A stretch of 64,000 bases of DNA. It comes from an uncultured Lachnospiraceae bacterium. GTDB taxonomy: Bacteria; Bacillota; Clostridia; Lachnospirales; Lachnospiraceae. The position numbers were made by a program, and so were the translations under genes. This document shows, one piece after another, positions 9,119 through 17,635 of the stretch. Location: NCBI GenBank assembly GCA_910577955.1, contig CAJTNC010000009.1:35049-99048 (forward strand). Reading direction: 5' to 3'. Each line of letters starts with the position of its first letter. Position 1 is the stretch's first letter. The notes under the pieces were generated by a model. It was given only the letters and a program-made list of their open reading frames with translations, was not told where the DNA came from and searched no databases.

Positions 9119-9179
9119 TACAATAATGATATAATTATTGTAAAAACAATACAATTTTCTCCCATAAAAGTACTTTTAT
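9119..9179. promoter_or_regulatory. Operator-like palindromes between sugar operon and AraC gene
   Basis: TACAATAAT (9119-9127) and ATTATTGTA (9134-9142) form a perfect 9-bp dyad with a 6-bp spacer. A second, gapless 16-bp palindrome, ATAAAAGTACTTTTAT, lies at 9164-9179. A possible minus-strand promoter (TTGTAT, 17 nt, TATCAT) overlaps the first dyad. These are likely sites for the adjacent AraC-type regulator or a global regulator. Confidence 0.5.
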
Positions 9180-9298
9180 TTGACTTTATTATATACATTG
9201 AGCAAATGTATTTATATCGTCTTTGTCGTTATAAATAAGTGATTTGTTGCATAAATAACATCATATCACAGAAAAAACAGAATGGAAATCCCAAAATT

Positions 9299-10207
9299 AT
9301 GGAAACCAAAACAGGCAATATCTCCGTAGAAAATATGACCTACAAGGATCCCCGAAGGAATATCATTGAAATTTTCCACAACAGTTCCCACCATCTTTCG
9401 GCTCCGCTCTTTCTGCTCTATGCCGGCCAGGAACAGTGTCTTCCCTCCCACCATTTCGGCCCTGCCATGCGCGGACACTATCTGCTTCACTTTATCACGC
9501 AGGGCAAGGGGCGTTTCCGTGTCAATAACCACACCTACGAGCTCTCCGCAGACCACGTGTTTTTGATCAGGCCCGGAGAGTCCACCTATTACATAGCCGA
9601 CCATGAGCAGCCCTGGCACTACATATGGTTCGCCTTCGACGGAACGGAATCCGAAAATATACTCAAAAACTGCGGTTTGTGGGACGGCGCCCCTTACCGT
9701 CGCTATATTCCTGACGATTCCTTGTTTCTGTACCTGAACGAGCTTATAGAAGGTATGCAGAATACACAGTACAGCGATTACAAGCTGTTGGGATACCTGT
9801 ATCTCATTTTCGGCTATCTCACCAACAACAAAAGCGATGATACCGCAGCCGCAAAAAGCGACTATCTGAATTCGGCCCTGCTCTATATTAACGACCATTA
9901 CTCCGACAACATTTCCGTGCAGGACATATCGGATCACGTCGGTATAGACCGCACTTATCTGTACCGTCTATTTATGAAGGAACTGTCGCTCTCCCCCAAA
10001 CAGTACCTCACACAGTACCGCCTGAAAGCCGCCTCGGATCTTCTCAACACAACCAGACTGCCAATCTCCGAGATTGCCGCCGGCTGCGGTTTCAGCGACA
10101 CCTCCTCCTTCGGAAAGTTTTTTAGGGATTTTACCGGTTTTACGCCGAGACAGTACCGCAATATAGACGGCGTCGGGAATCTGTCTTGGAAACCTGCCGA
10201 TCCGTAA
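9299..10207 (+). CDS. AraC family transcriptional regulator
   Basis: About 302 residues. An N-terminal cupin-like sugar-binding domain (GHYLLHFITQGKGRFRVN, then LSADHVFLIRPGESTYY) precedes a C-terminal pair of helix-turn-helix motifs. The latter is seen in SVQDISDHVGIDRTYLYRLF and in ISEIAAGCGFSDTSSFGKFF followed by FTPRQYR, the classic AraC/XylS ending. It is divergent from the sugar ABC operon, so it most likely activates that operon in response to the imported sugar. The start is uncertain: ATG 9299 has only a weak ribosome site, and GTG 9239 and ATG 9335 are alternatives in the same frame. Confidence 0.88.
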   Translation: METKTGNISVENMTYKDPRRNIIEIFHNSSHHLSAPLFLLYAGQEQCLPSHHFGPAMRGHYLLHFITQGKGRFRVNNHTYELSADHVFLIRPGESTYYIADHEQPWHYIWFAFDGTESENILKNCGLWDGAPYRRYIPDDSLFLYLNELIEGMQNTQYSDYKLLGYLYLIFGYLTNNKSDDTAAAKSDYLNSALLYINDHYSDNISVQDISDHVGIDRTYLYRLFMKELSLSPKQYLTQYRLKAASDLLNTTRLPISEIAAGCGFSDTSSFGKFFRDFTGFTPRQYRNIDGVGNLSWKPADP

Positions 10208-10213
10208 TTTTTC

Positions 10214-10242
10214 TTGTTATTTTCTCCTGACAGGTGTAAAAT
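10214..10242 (+). promoter_or_regulatory. Promoter of pncB
   Basis: TTGTTA (10214-10219), 17-nt spacer, TAAAAT (10237-10242), about 50 bp ahead of the pncB start. Confidence 0.55.
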
Positions 10243-10294
10243 TGGGACTATTCAGGGACTTTCATTTATGGTCTCACCCAAAAGGAGGGCTTTC

Positions 10295-11749
10295 ATGGAC
10301 AGGCAGAATCTGACATTACTCACCGATCTATATGAACTCACCATGATGCAGGGATATTTCCGCAACATGGACAGAAATGAAACCGTTATTTTTGACGCAT
10401 TTTACCGCAGCAATCCAAACGGCGGCGGCTATGCTGTTTTCGCAGGGCTAGAGCAGTTGATCCAATATATCAAAGAACTGCACTTTGCCCCTCAGGATAT
10501 CGAGTATCTGGAAAGTCTTCATATATTCGACAAAGATTTTTTAGACTATCTTGCGGATTTCCGCTTTTCAGGCAGCATATACGCTATTCCGGAGGGAACT
10601 GTTATTTTTCCCAGAGAGCCGGTTGTAAAAGTCATTGCGCCGATCATGGAAGCGCAGCTTGTGGAAACCGCCATCTTAAATATCATCAACCACCAGTCTC
10701 TGATTGCCACCAAAGCATCCAGAGTATGTTTCGCGGCAAGAGGAGACGGCATTATGGAATTCGGCCTGCGCCGCGCTCAGGGACCGGATGCCGGCACCTA
10801 CGGTGCAAGGGCGGCTGTGATCGGCGGCTGTATCGGCACTTCCAATGTTCTCTGCGGACAGCTTTTCGATGTACCTGTAAAGGGTACCCACGCCCACAGT
10901 TGGATCATGAGTTTCCCCGACGAGTACACCGCTTTTAAGACCTATGCGGAAATGTACCCCTCCGCATGCATTCTTCTGGTGGATACTTACGATACGTTAA
11001 AATCCGGCGTTCCAAACGCCATTCGCGTCTTTCAGGAAATGCGGGATGCGGGTGTAAAATTGACCGGCTACGGCATCCGGTTAGACAGCGGCGATCTGGC
11101 CTACCTCTCCAAAAAGGCCAGAAAGATGTTAGACGCGGCAGGTTTTCAGGATGCGGTGATCTCCGCTTCAAATGATTTGGACGAATACCTGATCGACTCC
11201 TTAAAAGCGCAGGGCGCAGCCATCACTTCATGGGGCGTTGGCACAAACCTGATCACCAGCAAAGACTGGCCCGCATTCGGCGGCGTCTATAAGCTTGCCG
11301 CCATCATGGACAAAAACGGACAATTTATTCCAAAGATCAAGCTTTCCGAGAATTCCGAGAAGGTGACAAATCCCGGCAACAAGACGATCTACCGCGTCTA
11401 CGACACGGAGACCGGCAAGATAAAAGCCGACCTGATCTGTCTTGCAGATGAAAAGTTCTCCGCGGATGAGCCCTTGCTCCTCTTTGACCCGTTGGAGCCT
11501 TGGAAAAAAACGAAATTAAATCCGGGCACATACACTCTGCGTGAAATTCCGGTTCCCGTTTTCCTGAATGGGGAATGTGTCTATGAGTCCCCCAAAGTGA
11601 TGGATATCAGAGACTACTGCCAAAAAGAACTCGCAACTCTCTGGGATGAGACAAGAAGACTGGTCAACCCTCAGAAAGTTTACGTAGATCTGTCGGATAA
11701 ACTGTATCACATGAAGATCGATCTGTTGGAGGAGATGAGCTCAAAATAG
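10295..11749 (+). CDS. pncB: Nicotinate phosphoribosyltransferase
   Basis: A 484-residue cytoplasmic enzyme that joins nicotinate to PRPP in the NAD salvage (Preiss-Handler) pathway. It has the N-terminal signature LLTDLYELTMMQGYF and FDAFYRSNPNGGGYAVFAGLE. The conserved GTHAHSWIMSF contains the regulatory phospho-histidine region. GYGIRLDSGDLAYLSKKAR and VGTNLITSKDWPAFGGVYKL follow. The start at 10295 is fixed by a strong site (AAAGGAGGG) 7 nt upstream; an open frame from 10214 would include the promoter and is not the start. It is single-gene, with its own promoter and terminator. Confidence 0.95.
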   Translation: MDRQNLTLLTDLYELTMMQGYFRNMDRNETVIFDAFYRSNPNGGGYAVFAGLEQLIQYIKELHFAPQDIEYLESLHIFDKDFLDYLADFRFSGSIYAIPEGTVIFPREPVVKVIAPIMEAQLVETAILNIINHQSLIATKASRVCFAARGDGIMEFGLRRAQGPDAGTYGARAAVIGGCIGTSNVLCGQLFDVPVKGTHAHSWIMSFPDEYTAFKTYAEMYPSACILLVDTYDTLKSGVPNAIRVFQEMRDAGVKLTGYGIRLDSGDLAYLSKKARKMLDAAGFQDAVISASNDLDEYLIDSLKAQGAAITSWGVGTNLITSKDWPAFGGVYKLAAIMDKNGQFIPKIKLSENSEKVTNPGNKTIYRVYDTETGKIKADLICLADEKFSADEPLLLFDPLEPWKKTKLNPGTYTLREIPVPVFLNGECVYESPKVMDIRDYCQKELATLWDETRRLVNPQKVYVDLSDKLYHMKIDLLEEMSSK

Positions 11750-11822
11750 CGGGCGCTCTCAAAAGCTCTTTGCAGACAGAACTATCTCATTTATGCCAAC
11801 TGATTGCTGCTATCGCGAAAAT

Positions 11823-11875
11823 CGGCGCTTCTCTTCTCCCTGTTACGGGATAGAGAAACGCCGTGTCTGTTTTTG
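11823..11875 (+). terminator. Terminator of pncB
   Basis: An imperfect hairpin: CGGCG-TTCTCT-CCC pairs with GGG-AGAGAA-CGCCG (11823-11863). It is followed by TGTCTGTTTTT. Confidence 0.7.
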
Positions 11876-11890
11876 AAATAATCATCCTTT

Positions 11891-12436
11891 TTACTGTTCC
11901 ATCTGCCGCCCCAGAAAACCCGCTGCAGACAGGATCAGTTTCTGTTCCACTTCCCCCATCTTGCCTTTTTCCGCGTTGTTTAAAAGCATGACTGCCCCGA
12001 TCACATCGCCTTCACTGATAATCGGACTGATAGCCTCCTGTCTGAACTCCTCCGCGTTATCCTGTGTCACCGGGATAAAATCTCTCTCCCCCTTAGTGCT
12101 GACAACACTCTCCCTGTTATTCACTTTGCTCTCCAGTTCCCTGCTGACATATTTCCCCACTGAATTTTTCATACCGCCCGCCGCCGCGATAATCTGGTCC
12201 CTGTCCGCAATCATAGCCACATGCCCGGAGACCTGTGCCAGACTTTCCGCATACTGTTTCGCAAAAGTGGACATCTCTCCGATGGGCGAATACTTTTTCA
12301 GAATGATCTCACCCTCCCTGTCGGTAAAAATTTCCAGTGGGTCCGACTCCCTGATCCTAAGCGTCCGTCTGATCTCCTTAGGGATCACCACTCTGCCCAA
12401 ATCATCTATTCTCCGCACAATTCCTGTCGCTTTCAT
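11891..12436 (-). CDS. spoVT: Stage V sporulation protein T (AbrB-type regulator)
   Basis: A 181-residue DNA-binding regulator of late (forespore) sporulation genes. The N-terminal swapped-hairpin AbrB domain is MKATGIVRRIDDLGRVVIPK, followed by EIRRTLRIRESDPLEIF. The C-terminal GAF-like domain follows (HVAMIADRDQIIAAAGG, then GAVMLLNN). Start 12436 has GGAGG 10 nt upstream and gives the standard SpoVT N-terminus. An in-frame ATG at 12478 would add 14 residues. The leader contains a 14-bp inverted repeat that covers the ribosome site (see separate entry). In Bacillus this gene is also close to mfd and pth. Confidence 0.95.
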   Translation of the reverse strand: MKATGIVRRIDDLGRVVIPKEIRRTLRIRESDPLEIFTDREGEIILKKYSPIGEMSTFAKQYAESLAQVSGHVAMIADRDQIIAAAGGMKNSVGKYVSRELESKVNNRESVVSTKGERDFIPVTQDNAEEFRQEAISPIISEGDVIGAVMLLNNAEKGKMGEVEQKLILSAAGFLGRQMEQ

Positions 12437-12443
12437 AAATAAA

Positions 12444-12502
12444 GTTCCTCCATTTACATTTTCTTCTAACGTTTCCATGTTAGTATCTGTAAATGGAGGA
12501 AC
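12444..12502 (-). promoter_or_regulatory. RBS-masking hairpin in the spoVT leader
   Basis: GTTCCTCCATTTAC (12444-12457) and GTAAATGGAGGAAC (12489-12502) are perfect 14-bp complements. An inner 5-bp stem (CTAAC/GTTAG) sits in the 31-nt loop. In the spoVT mRNA the 3' arm contains the GGAGG ribosome site, so the folded leader would hide it. The loop contains the alternative in-frame ATG (12478). Confidence 0.7.
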
Positions 12503-12555
12503 TTCTATACCAGACTTCTTTCAGAATTTCTAACCTTTTCCTGATGAAGAGAATT

Positions 12556-13176
12556 TTACCGTACTTCCTTCTCAAAATCCGCCGCGCCGTGTTTGCAAAG
12601 CGGGCACACATAGTCCGCCGGCAATTCTTCGCCCTCATACACATAACCGCATATCTTGCAGACCCACACAGTCTTTCCCGCCGTCTCCTTAGGTGCTTGC
12701 GGCTTCGGCTTGATATTGTTCTGATAGTAAACATAGGTGACGGAAGGCACATCGGAAAGCACCTCGGCTGCCACTACATCCGCAATAAACTGGGTATGGG
12801 TGCCCAGATCGATCTCCTGCACCACTTTTCCCGAAAGATAGGAGTTTACGCCGTCAGTCACATAATAAAGTCCGTTTTCACTGCGCTCTTTTGCGCTGTA
12901 ATCCGCAAATTTGTCCACGTTTTTTCCGCTCTGAAAGCCAAAATGCTTAAAGGTGTCAAAGGACGCATCCTCCGACAGCACCGAAACATTGAACATCCCG
13001 GTCGCCTTTACCATATCGTGCGTCTTATTCTGCTTATTTACCGTAATGGATATCCGGTTTGGCGTACTTGTCACCTGCATCACCGTATTGATAATACATC
13101 CGTTGTCAAATCCATCCTCTTTTGCCGTCAAAACAAACAGCCCGTAGCTGAGCTTAAACATCACGTTCTGATCCAT
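12556..13176 (-). CDS. Flavin reductase-like domain fused to rubredoxin (high-molecular-weight rubredoxin)
   Basis: A 206-residue cytoplasmic redox protein. Residues ~1-150 are a flavoredoxin-like FMN-binding domain (GCIINTVMQVTSTPNRISITVNK, then FNVSVLSEDASFDTFKHFGF). Residues ~168-206 are a rubredoxin with two CxxC knuckles, VCKICGYVY and VCPLCKHG, that bind one iron. This fusion is known as Hrb in acetogens, where it passes electrons to flavodiiron proteins that remove O2 or NO. Here it stands alone between spoVT and tdk, and no flavodiiron gene is in the window. The role in oxygen defence is inferred from the family. Confidence 0.88.
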   Translation of the reverse strand: MDQNVMFKLSYGLFVLTAKEDGFDNGCIINTVMQVTSTPNRISITVNKQNKTHDMVKATGMFNVSVLSEDASFDTFKHFGFQSGKNVDKFADYSAKERSENGLYYVTDGVNSYLSGKVVQEIDLGTHTQFIADVVAAEVLSDVPSVTYVYYQNNIKPKPQAPKETAGKTVWVCKICGYVYEGEELPADYVCPLCKHGAADFEKEVR

Positions 13177-13241
13177 CTCTGTTTCCTCCGTTTTTTATTT
13201 ATCTTTTCCGAAACGATTCGTCTTATTCAGTATAAAATACA

Positions 13242-13814
13242 TCACTGTTTGGGTCCGAGATTTCCCTCTTTATAATGCTTCCTGCAAAGCGCCACATACT
13301 TATCGTTTGCCCCAAGACAAATCTGCTCGCCGCTTCGGATGATTTCGTTGTTCTCGTTCAATCTGGTATTGCAGGACGCGCCCTGCCCACACCAGCATAC
13401 TGTCTTTAACTCTTCGATCACATCCGCCCAAGCTAAAAGCCATATCGAACCTTCGAAAGGCTGCCTTCTGAAATCCGTCCGCAGACCATAACAGATCACC
13501 GGGATGTTTAAGTCGTCCACCACATGCACAAATCGTTCGATATCGGACTTCTTGCAAAACTGCACCTCGTCAACGATCACGCAGTCATAGCTTTTGATCT
13601 CCTCGTCACTCATCTCTGCGAACTCTTCCACAAAACGGCATTCCTTCGATAGGCCCATCCGGCTTTTGATCACCTTTTCCCCGTCCCTGTTGTCCAGTTT
13701 CGGTTTCAGTAAAAGCGCCCGCTTTCCCCTCTCAAAATAATTGTACTCTACCATCAGCGCATTGGCTGTCTTTGAGCTGCCCATCGCGCCGTGTCTGAAA
13801 TATAATTTTGCCAT
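13242..13814 (-). CDS. tdk: Thymidine kinase (type II)
   Basis: A 190-residue enzyme that phosphorylates thymidine (and deoxyuridine) to the monophosphate. It has a P-loop at HGAMGSSKT near the N-terminus, the Walker-B-like CVIVDEVQFC, and the zinc-binding knuckle CWCGQGASC with a distal CRKH. A substrate lasso with GANDKYVALC follows. Length and order match the short bacterial TK family. It lies 44 bp downstream of the nucleoside ABC permease on the same strand, so import and phosphorylation of nucleosides are probably co-expressed. Confidence 0.95.
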   Translation of the reverse strand: MAKLYFRHGAMGSSKTANALMVEYNYFERGKRALLLKPKLDNRDGEKVIKSRMGLSKECRFVEEFAEMSDEEIKSYDCVIVDEVQFCKKSDIERFVHVVDDLNIPVICYGLRTDFRRQPFEGSIWLLAWADVIEELKTVCWCGQGASCNTRLNENNEIIRSGEQICLGANDKYVALCRKHYKEGNLGPKQ

Positions 13815-13858
13815 TATTCCGTTCTTTCTTCTTTATCTCGCTTTTTTATACTGCTCCA

Positions 13859-14794
13859 TTATCTTGCTCCCTTATCATAAGGAACGCCCTCCGCCTTCGG
13901 CGCATGGGAATTCTTTGATGTAAACGCCAGAATGATCATGGACGCGATAAAGGGCATCATTCTATAAATATTATTGGACCATCCAAGCCCCGCAAGCGCA
14001 GTGGAGTCCGCAATATTCGCCAGAGACCGGAATATGGCAAAGAACACCGCCGCTCCTGCGATATGGAACGGTTTCCACTGTCCGAAGATCATTACGGCAA
14101 GAGCAAGGAAACCCGCACCGGCTACACCGACCTCAAAGTTCCATGTCGTGACAGAAGGAACAATATATGCAAATCCGCCGATGCCGCCCAGCGCTCCGGA
14201 AATAATCACCCCGATATACCTCCACTGGTAAACATTGATACCTACGGAATCCGCCGCCTGCGGATGCTCGCCGCAGGCCCGCAGTCTGAGTCCCCATTTT
14301 GTTTTAAACAAGAAGATGTAACTGCATACCAACAGAATAATACCGATAAAAAGAAAGATATTGACCGTGAAGGGGCCTATCCTGTAAATAAAAGCGGTAT
14401 TACTGTAACTCAATTTTGCAGAAGCTGCACCGTTGCCGGAACTGGAAGAATTATTGAAAGCTTTGACCATAACGATCGCTATAGCAGTTGAAAGCATATT
14501 CAGAGCCGTACCGCCGATGGTCTGATCAGCCTTTAACGTAATCGCGGAAAAACCCAGAAGCAGTGAATACACCATGCCGGCCGCCATACTCGCCAAAATG
14601 GATACCCCCACCAATGCCGGCGCCGGCATATCTCCGCACAGAGCCAACACAAATACACCGGCAAGTCCCCCGATCGCCATGATACCCTCCAAAGCGATAT
14701 TGATGACGCCGCTTCGCTCCGAAAACATACCGCCCAATGCTACCAACATCAGAACTACTGCATATAATAATGTAAATTTAATCAGAAGAAACAT
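13859..14794 (-). CDS. Nucleoside ABC transporter permease (NupQ type)
   Basis: A 311-residue polytopic permease of the BPD_transp_2 family (as in RbsC and NupQ). Typical segments are GGMFSERSGVINIALEGIMA near the N-terminus and GLRLRACGEHPQAADSVGIN, followed by YRYIG-like text in the cytoplasmic loop. It overlaps the preceding permease by one base (TAATG arrangement at 14794). It is the last transporter gene, with tdk next. Confidence 0.9.
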   Translation of the reverse strand: MFLLIKFTLLYAVVLMLVALGGMFSERSGVINIALEGIMAIGGLAGVFVLALCGDMPAPALVGVSILASMAAGMVYSLLLGFSAITLKADQTIGGTALNMLSTAIAIVMVKAFNNSSSSGNGAASAKLSYSNTAFIYRIGPFTVNIFLFIGIILLVCSYIFLFKTKWGLRLRACGEHPQAADSVGINVYQWRYIGVIISGALGGIGGFAYIVPSVTTWNFEVGVAGAGFLALAVMIFGQWKPFHIAGAAVFFAIFRSLANIADSTALAGLGWSNNIYRMMPFIASMIILAFTSKNSHAPKAEGVPYDKGAR

Positions 14795-15915
14795 TATTTT
14801 TCATCCCCCTTTCCGGTGGTCTTATTTTCAGCCCCTTCCCGAACTTTCTTTTTTGTAAGCAAATTCAGGATGATCCCTTTAAACAATGTCACGAATGCAC
14901 ACAGATAAATAATAACCGCCACAATCAGATCCGCAATTTCAGGCTGATAATATTTAGTAGGCAGATATGCTCCGCCGACAGAAACATGGGCCACGAAAAG
15001 CGCAGCGAAAATAACTCCCAACGGATTGCTCATAGCCAGAAGCGCTATCGGAATACCATTAAAACCGATGGCCGGAAGCGCCGTAGCCACCTGAGGGTTC
15101 CATTCAGACCCTCCCGAAAGAAAGTAAAGGCCTGCGCCGGCTCCCGCAAGAGCCCCTGCAATCGTCATGGAAAGTACAATGCTTCGTTTTTCGTTGATGC
15201 CCCCGTACTTTGCCGCATCCCTGTTCAATCCGCATGCTTTCAGCTCATAGCCGAAAGTAGTCTTGTTCAGAATGATATACATCACAACCGCAAATGCGAT
15301 GGCAATAAAAATTGCTATCGTTGTGGAATTTGTTTTAAAGATCGTATTCAGTCCGCCATTCGGGATGAGCGACTCAGGAGAAACGGAACTCAGTTTATAA
15401 GTGCGGGTGGTCTTCTGATCATACATTCCGGGGATACCGGTGTACATCAGTTCATTGACAAGATAAAGCCCCACCCAGTTAAACATGATCGCCGAGATCA
15501 CCTCATTCACATTGTAGTAAGCCTTAAATATACCGGGCAGCGCTCCCCAGATCGCCCCGCATGCCATAGAAACCAAAAGGCAAACATACCAAGGCAAATG
15601 TAAAACAATAGCACAAAAGAGCGCCCCGAATATTCCTACAGTATACTGCCCGGCAGCACCGATATTGAACAGACCTGTCTTAAAAGCAAAAGCCACAGAA
15701 AGACCGGTCATAATAAGCGGCGCAGTCTGGGTGATTTCACTCCCCAGTCCCTTCGGCATCAGATAAAATCCGCCCTTGATTATCCGTCCAAATCCATCCA
15801 AGGCATTTTCTGCGTTGATGCAGTATAAAATGATCAATCCCACCAAAAGGCCGATCACAATACATACAACAGATGCCACTATGGACAGGATACCATCTTT
15901 TGTCTTTTCCTTCAT
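14794..15915 (-). CDS. Nucleoside ABC transporter permease (NupP type)
   Basis: A 373-residue membrane protein, larger than its partner as is usual for NupP/YufP. Family features are APLIMTGLSVAFAFKTGLFN, IGAAGQYTVG and YELKACGLNRDAAKYGGI. The C-terminus is short, charged and lysine-rich. It follows the ATPase gene by 30 bp and overlaps the next permease by one base. The two permeases would form the channel heterodimer. Confidence 0.9.
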   Translation of the reverse strand: MKEKTKDGILSIVASVVCIVIGLLVGLIILYCINAENALDGFGRIIKGGFYLMPKGLGSEITQTAPLIMTGLSVAFAFKTGLFNIGAAGQYTVGIFGALFCAIVLHLPWYVCLLVSMACGAIWGALPGIFKAYYNVNEVISAIMFNWVGLYLVNELMYTGIPGMYDQKTTRTYKLSSVSPESLIPNGGLNTIFKTNSTTIAIFIAIAFAVVMYIILNKTTFGYELKACGLNRDAAKYGGINEKRSIVLSMTIAGALAGAGAGLYFLSGGSEWNPQVATALPAIGFNGIPIALLAMSNPLGVIFAALFVAHVSVGGAYLPTKYYQPEIADLIVAVIIYLCAFVTLFKGIILNLLTKKKVREGAENKTTGKGDEK

Positions 15916-15945
15916 ATTCTTTTACCCCTCTATCCTTCCATAAAT

Positions 15946-17487
15946 TTATACTTCCGCAGGGACAGGATCTCTCTTTGCCCCGGCCATATACAGTCCCAGT
16001 TCTTCCACAGTTATCTTCTTCGGATCCAACTGTCCCACGAGTTCTCCCTCATACATCACAAGAATGCGGTCGGAAACATCCATAACCTCGTCCAATTCCA
16101 GCGAAACCAAAAGCACTGCCTTTCCCTGATCCCTTTGCGCCACAAGCTGTTTATGGATAAACTCAATAGCGCCCACATCAAGACCTCTGGTAGGCTGTAC
16201 CGCTACCAAAAGATCAGGATCCTTATCAATTTCTCTGGCAATGATTGCTTTCTGCTGATTGCCCCCTGACATACTTCTGGCGATCGTGATCGATCCCTGC
16301 CCGCTCCTCACGTCATACTCCTCGATCAGACGATCCGAATATTCTCTTATTGCCTTCGACTTGATAAATCCTGCACTCTGGAATTCCGGCTGCCAATATC
16401 TTTGCAATACCATATTCTGTTCCAGAGAGTAGTCGAGCACAAGCCCGTGTTTGTGACGGTCTTCCGGGATATGGCTCATACCGCACTTGGAACGTTCGCG
16501 GATAGAGGCTTTAGCAATATCTCTGCCGTTAAAGATCAACCGTCCGGCGGTGATCTTCTCCAATCCGGTGAGTCCCTGTACAAATTCCGACTGACCGTTT
16601 CCGTCAATGCCTGCGATACAGACGATCTCACCCTTGCGCACATTGAAAGAAATGTCTTTCACGGCATTGTTGTCGTGAGCTTTGCTCGGTACAGTCATAT
16701 GCTCTACTTTCAAAACGGTTTCCCCGGGCTTTGCCTGCTCTTTTTCCACAGAAAAATTCACATTTCTGCCCACCATCATTCGGGAGAGTTCTTCCTTGCT
16801 CGTTTTATCGATGTCCACCGTGCCGATATAACGCCCCTTTTGCAGGATGGTACAACGATCGGCCACCTCCATGATCTCATTCAGCTTATGAGTGATAAAT
16901 AGGATGGATTTACCCTCTTGTGCAAGGTTTTTCATGATCTTCATCAATTCGCTTATCTCCTGCGGCGTAAGCACGGCCGTAGGCTCGTCGAAAATCAGCA
17001 CCTCATTATCCCTGTACAACATTTTTAAAATTTCGGTACGCTGCTGCATACCTACGGTGATATCCGAAATCAGCGCATCCGGATCCACCTTGAGACCATA
17101 TTTATCACTCAGCTGCAGAACTTTTTCCCTTGCCCCCCTCTTTTCCAGAAAAAGCCCTTTTGAAGGTTCCACCCCCAAAATAATGTTATCCAAAACAGAA
17201 AAACATTCCACCAGCTTAAAATGCTGGTGCACCATACCAATATTCAGATCGTTTGCATCATTAGGCGTATTGATCTTAACTTCCTTTCCATTTTTCTTAA
17301 TGGTACCGGAAGTCGGCTGGTAAAGTCCGAAAAGAATACTCATAAGCGTGGACTTTCCGGCCCCGTTTTCCCCAAGCAAGGCATGTATCTCACCCTTTTT
17401 CAACTGCAGGGTGATGTTGTCATTCGCCCTGATGCCCGGGAATTCTTTTGTGATGTTCAACATCTCGATTATGTAGTTGTTCTCCAT
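15946..17487 (-). CDS. Nucleoside ABC transporter ATP-binding protein (NupO type)
   Basis: A 513-residue tandem ATPase with two ABC modules, as in sugar and nucleoside importers of the RbsA/NupO class. Module 1 has Walker A GENGAGKST and the signature ITVGMQQRTEI, with FDEPTAVLTPQE as Walker B. Module 2 keeps a glycine-rich loop with changed residues (GIDGNGQSE replaces the canonical GKT), then SMSGGNQQK and PTRGLD. The altered second Walker A is normal in this family. The gene is separated from the binding-protein gene by a terminator-like hairpin. Confidence 0.93.
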   Translation of the reverse strand: MENNYIIEMLNITKEFPGIRANDNITLQLKKGEIHALLGENGAGKSTLMSILFGLYQPTSGTIKKNGKEVKINTPNDANDLNIGMVHQHFKLVECFSVLDNIILGVEPSKGLFLEKRGAREKVLQLSDKYGLKVDPDALISDITVGMQQRTEILKMLYRDNEVLIFDEPTAVLTPQEISELMKIMKNLAQEGKSILFITHKLNEIMEVADRCTILQKGRYIGTVDIDKTSKEELSRMMVGRNVNFSVEKEQAKPGETVLKVEHMTVPSKAHDNNAVKDISFNVRKGEIVCIAGIDGNGQSEFVQGLTGLEKITAGRLIFNGRDIAKASIRERSKCGMSHIPEDRHKHGLVLDYSLEQNMVLQRYWQPEFQSAGFIKSKAIREYSDRLIEEYDVRSGQGSITIARSMSGGNQQKAIIAREIDKDPDLLVAVQPTRGLDVGAIEFIHKQLVAQRDQGKAVLLVSLELDEVMDVSDRILVMYEGELVGQLDPKKITVEELGLYMAGAKRDPVPAEV

Positions 17488-17570
17488 ATACCCGCATCCC
17501 TTCTTCTTTATTGTATATCATTTTAAGTATACCATCTTTTCTTCTATAAAAAAGCATATTTTTCTATTTT

Positions 17571-17610
17571 TTTAAAAAAGAGGGGCTGTCGCTCAGCGCA
17601 GCAGCCCCTC
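17571..17610 (-). terminator. Hairpin terminator after the BMP lipoprotein gene
   Basis: GAGGGGCTG (17580-17588) pairs with CAGCCCCTC (17602-17610). On the minus strand it is followed by TTTTTT. It lies inside the transporter operon, so part of the transcription probably stops here. That would leave more binding protein than ATPase and permease. Confidence 0.85.
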
Positions 17611-17635
17611 GGGATAACTATTTTTTCGTATTATT

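Noticed and set aside
12480..12752. 90-codon minus-strand open frame
   Set aside because: It lies in another frame across the end of the rubredoxin fusion gene, is Arg-rich, and has no ribosome site.
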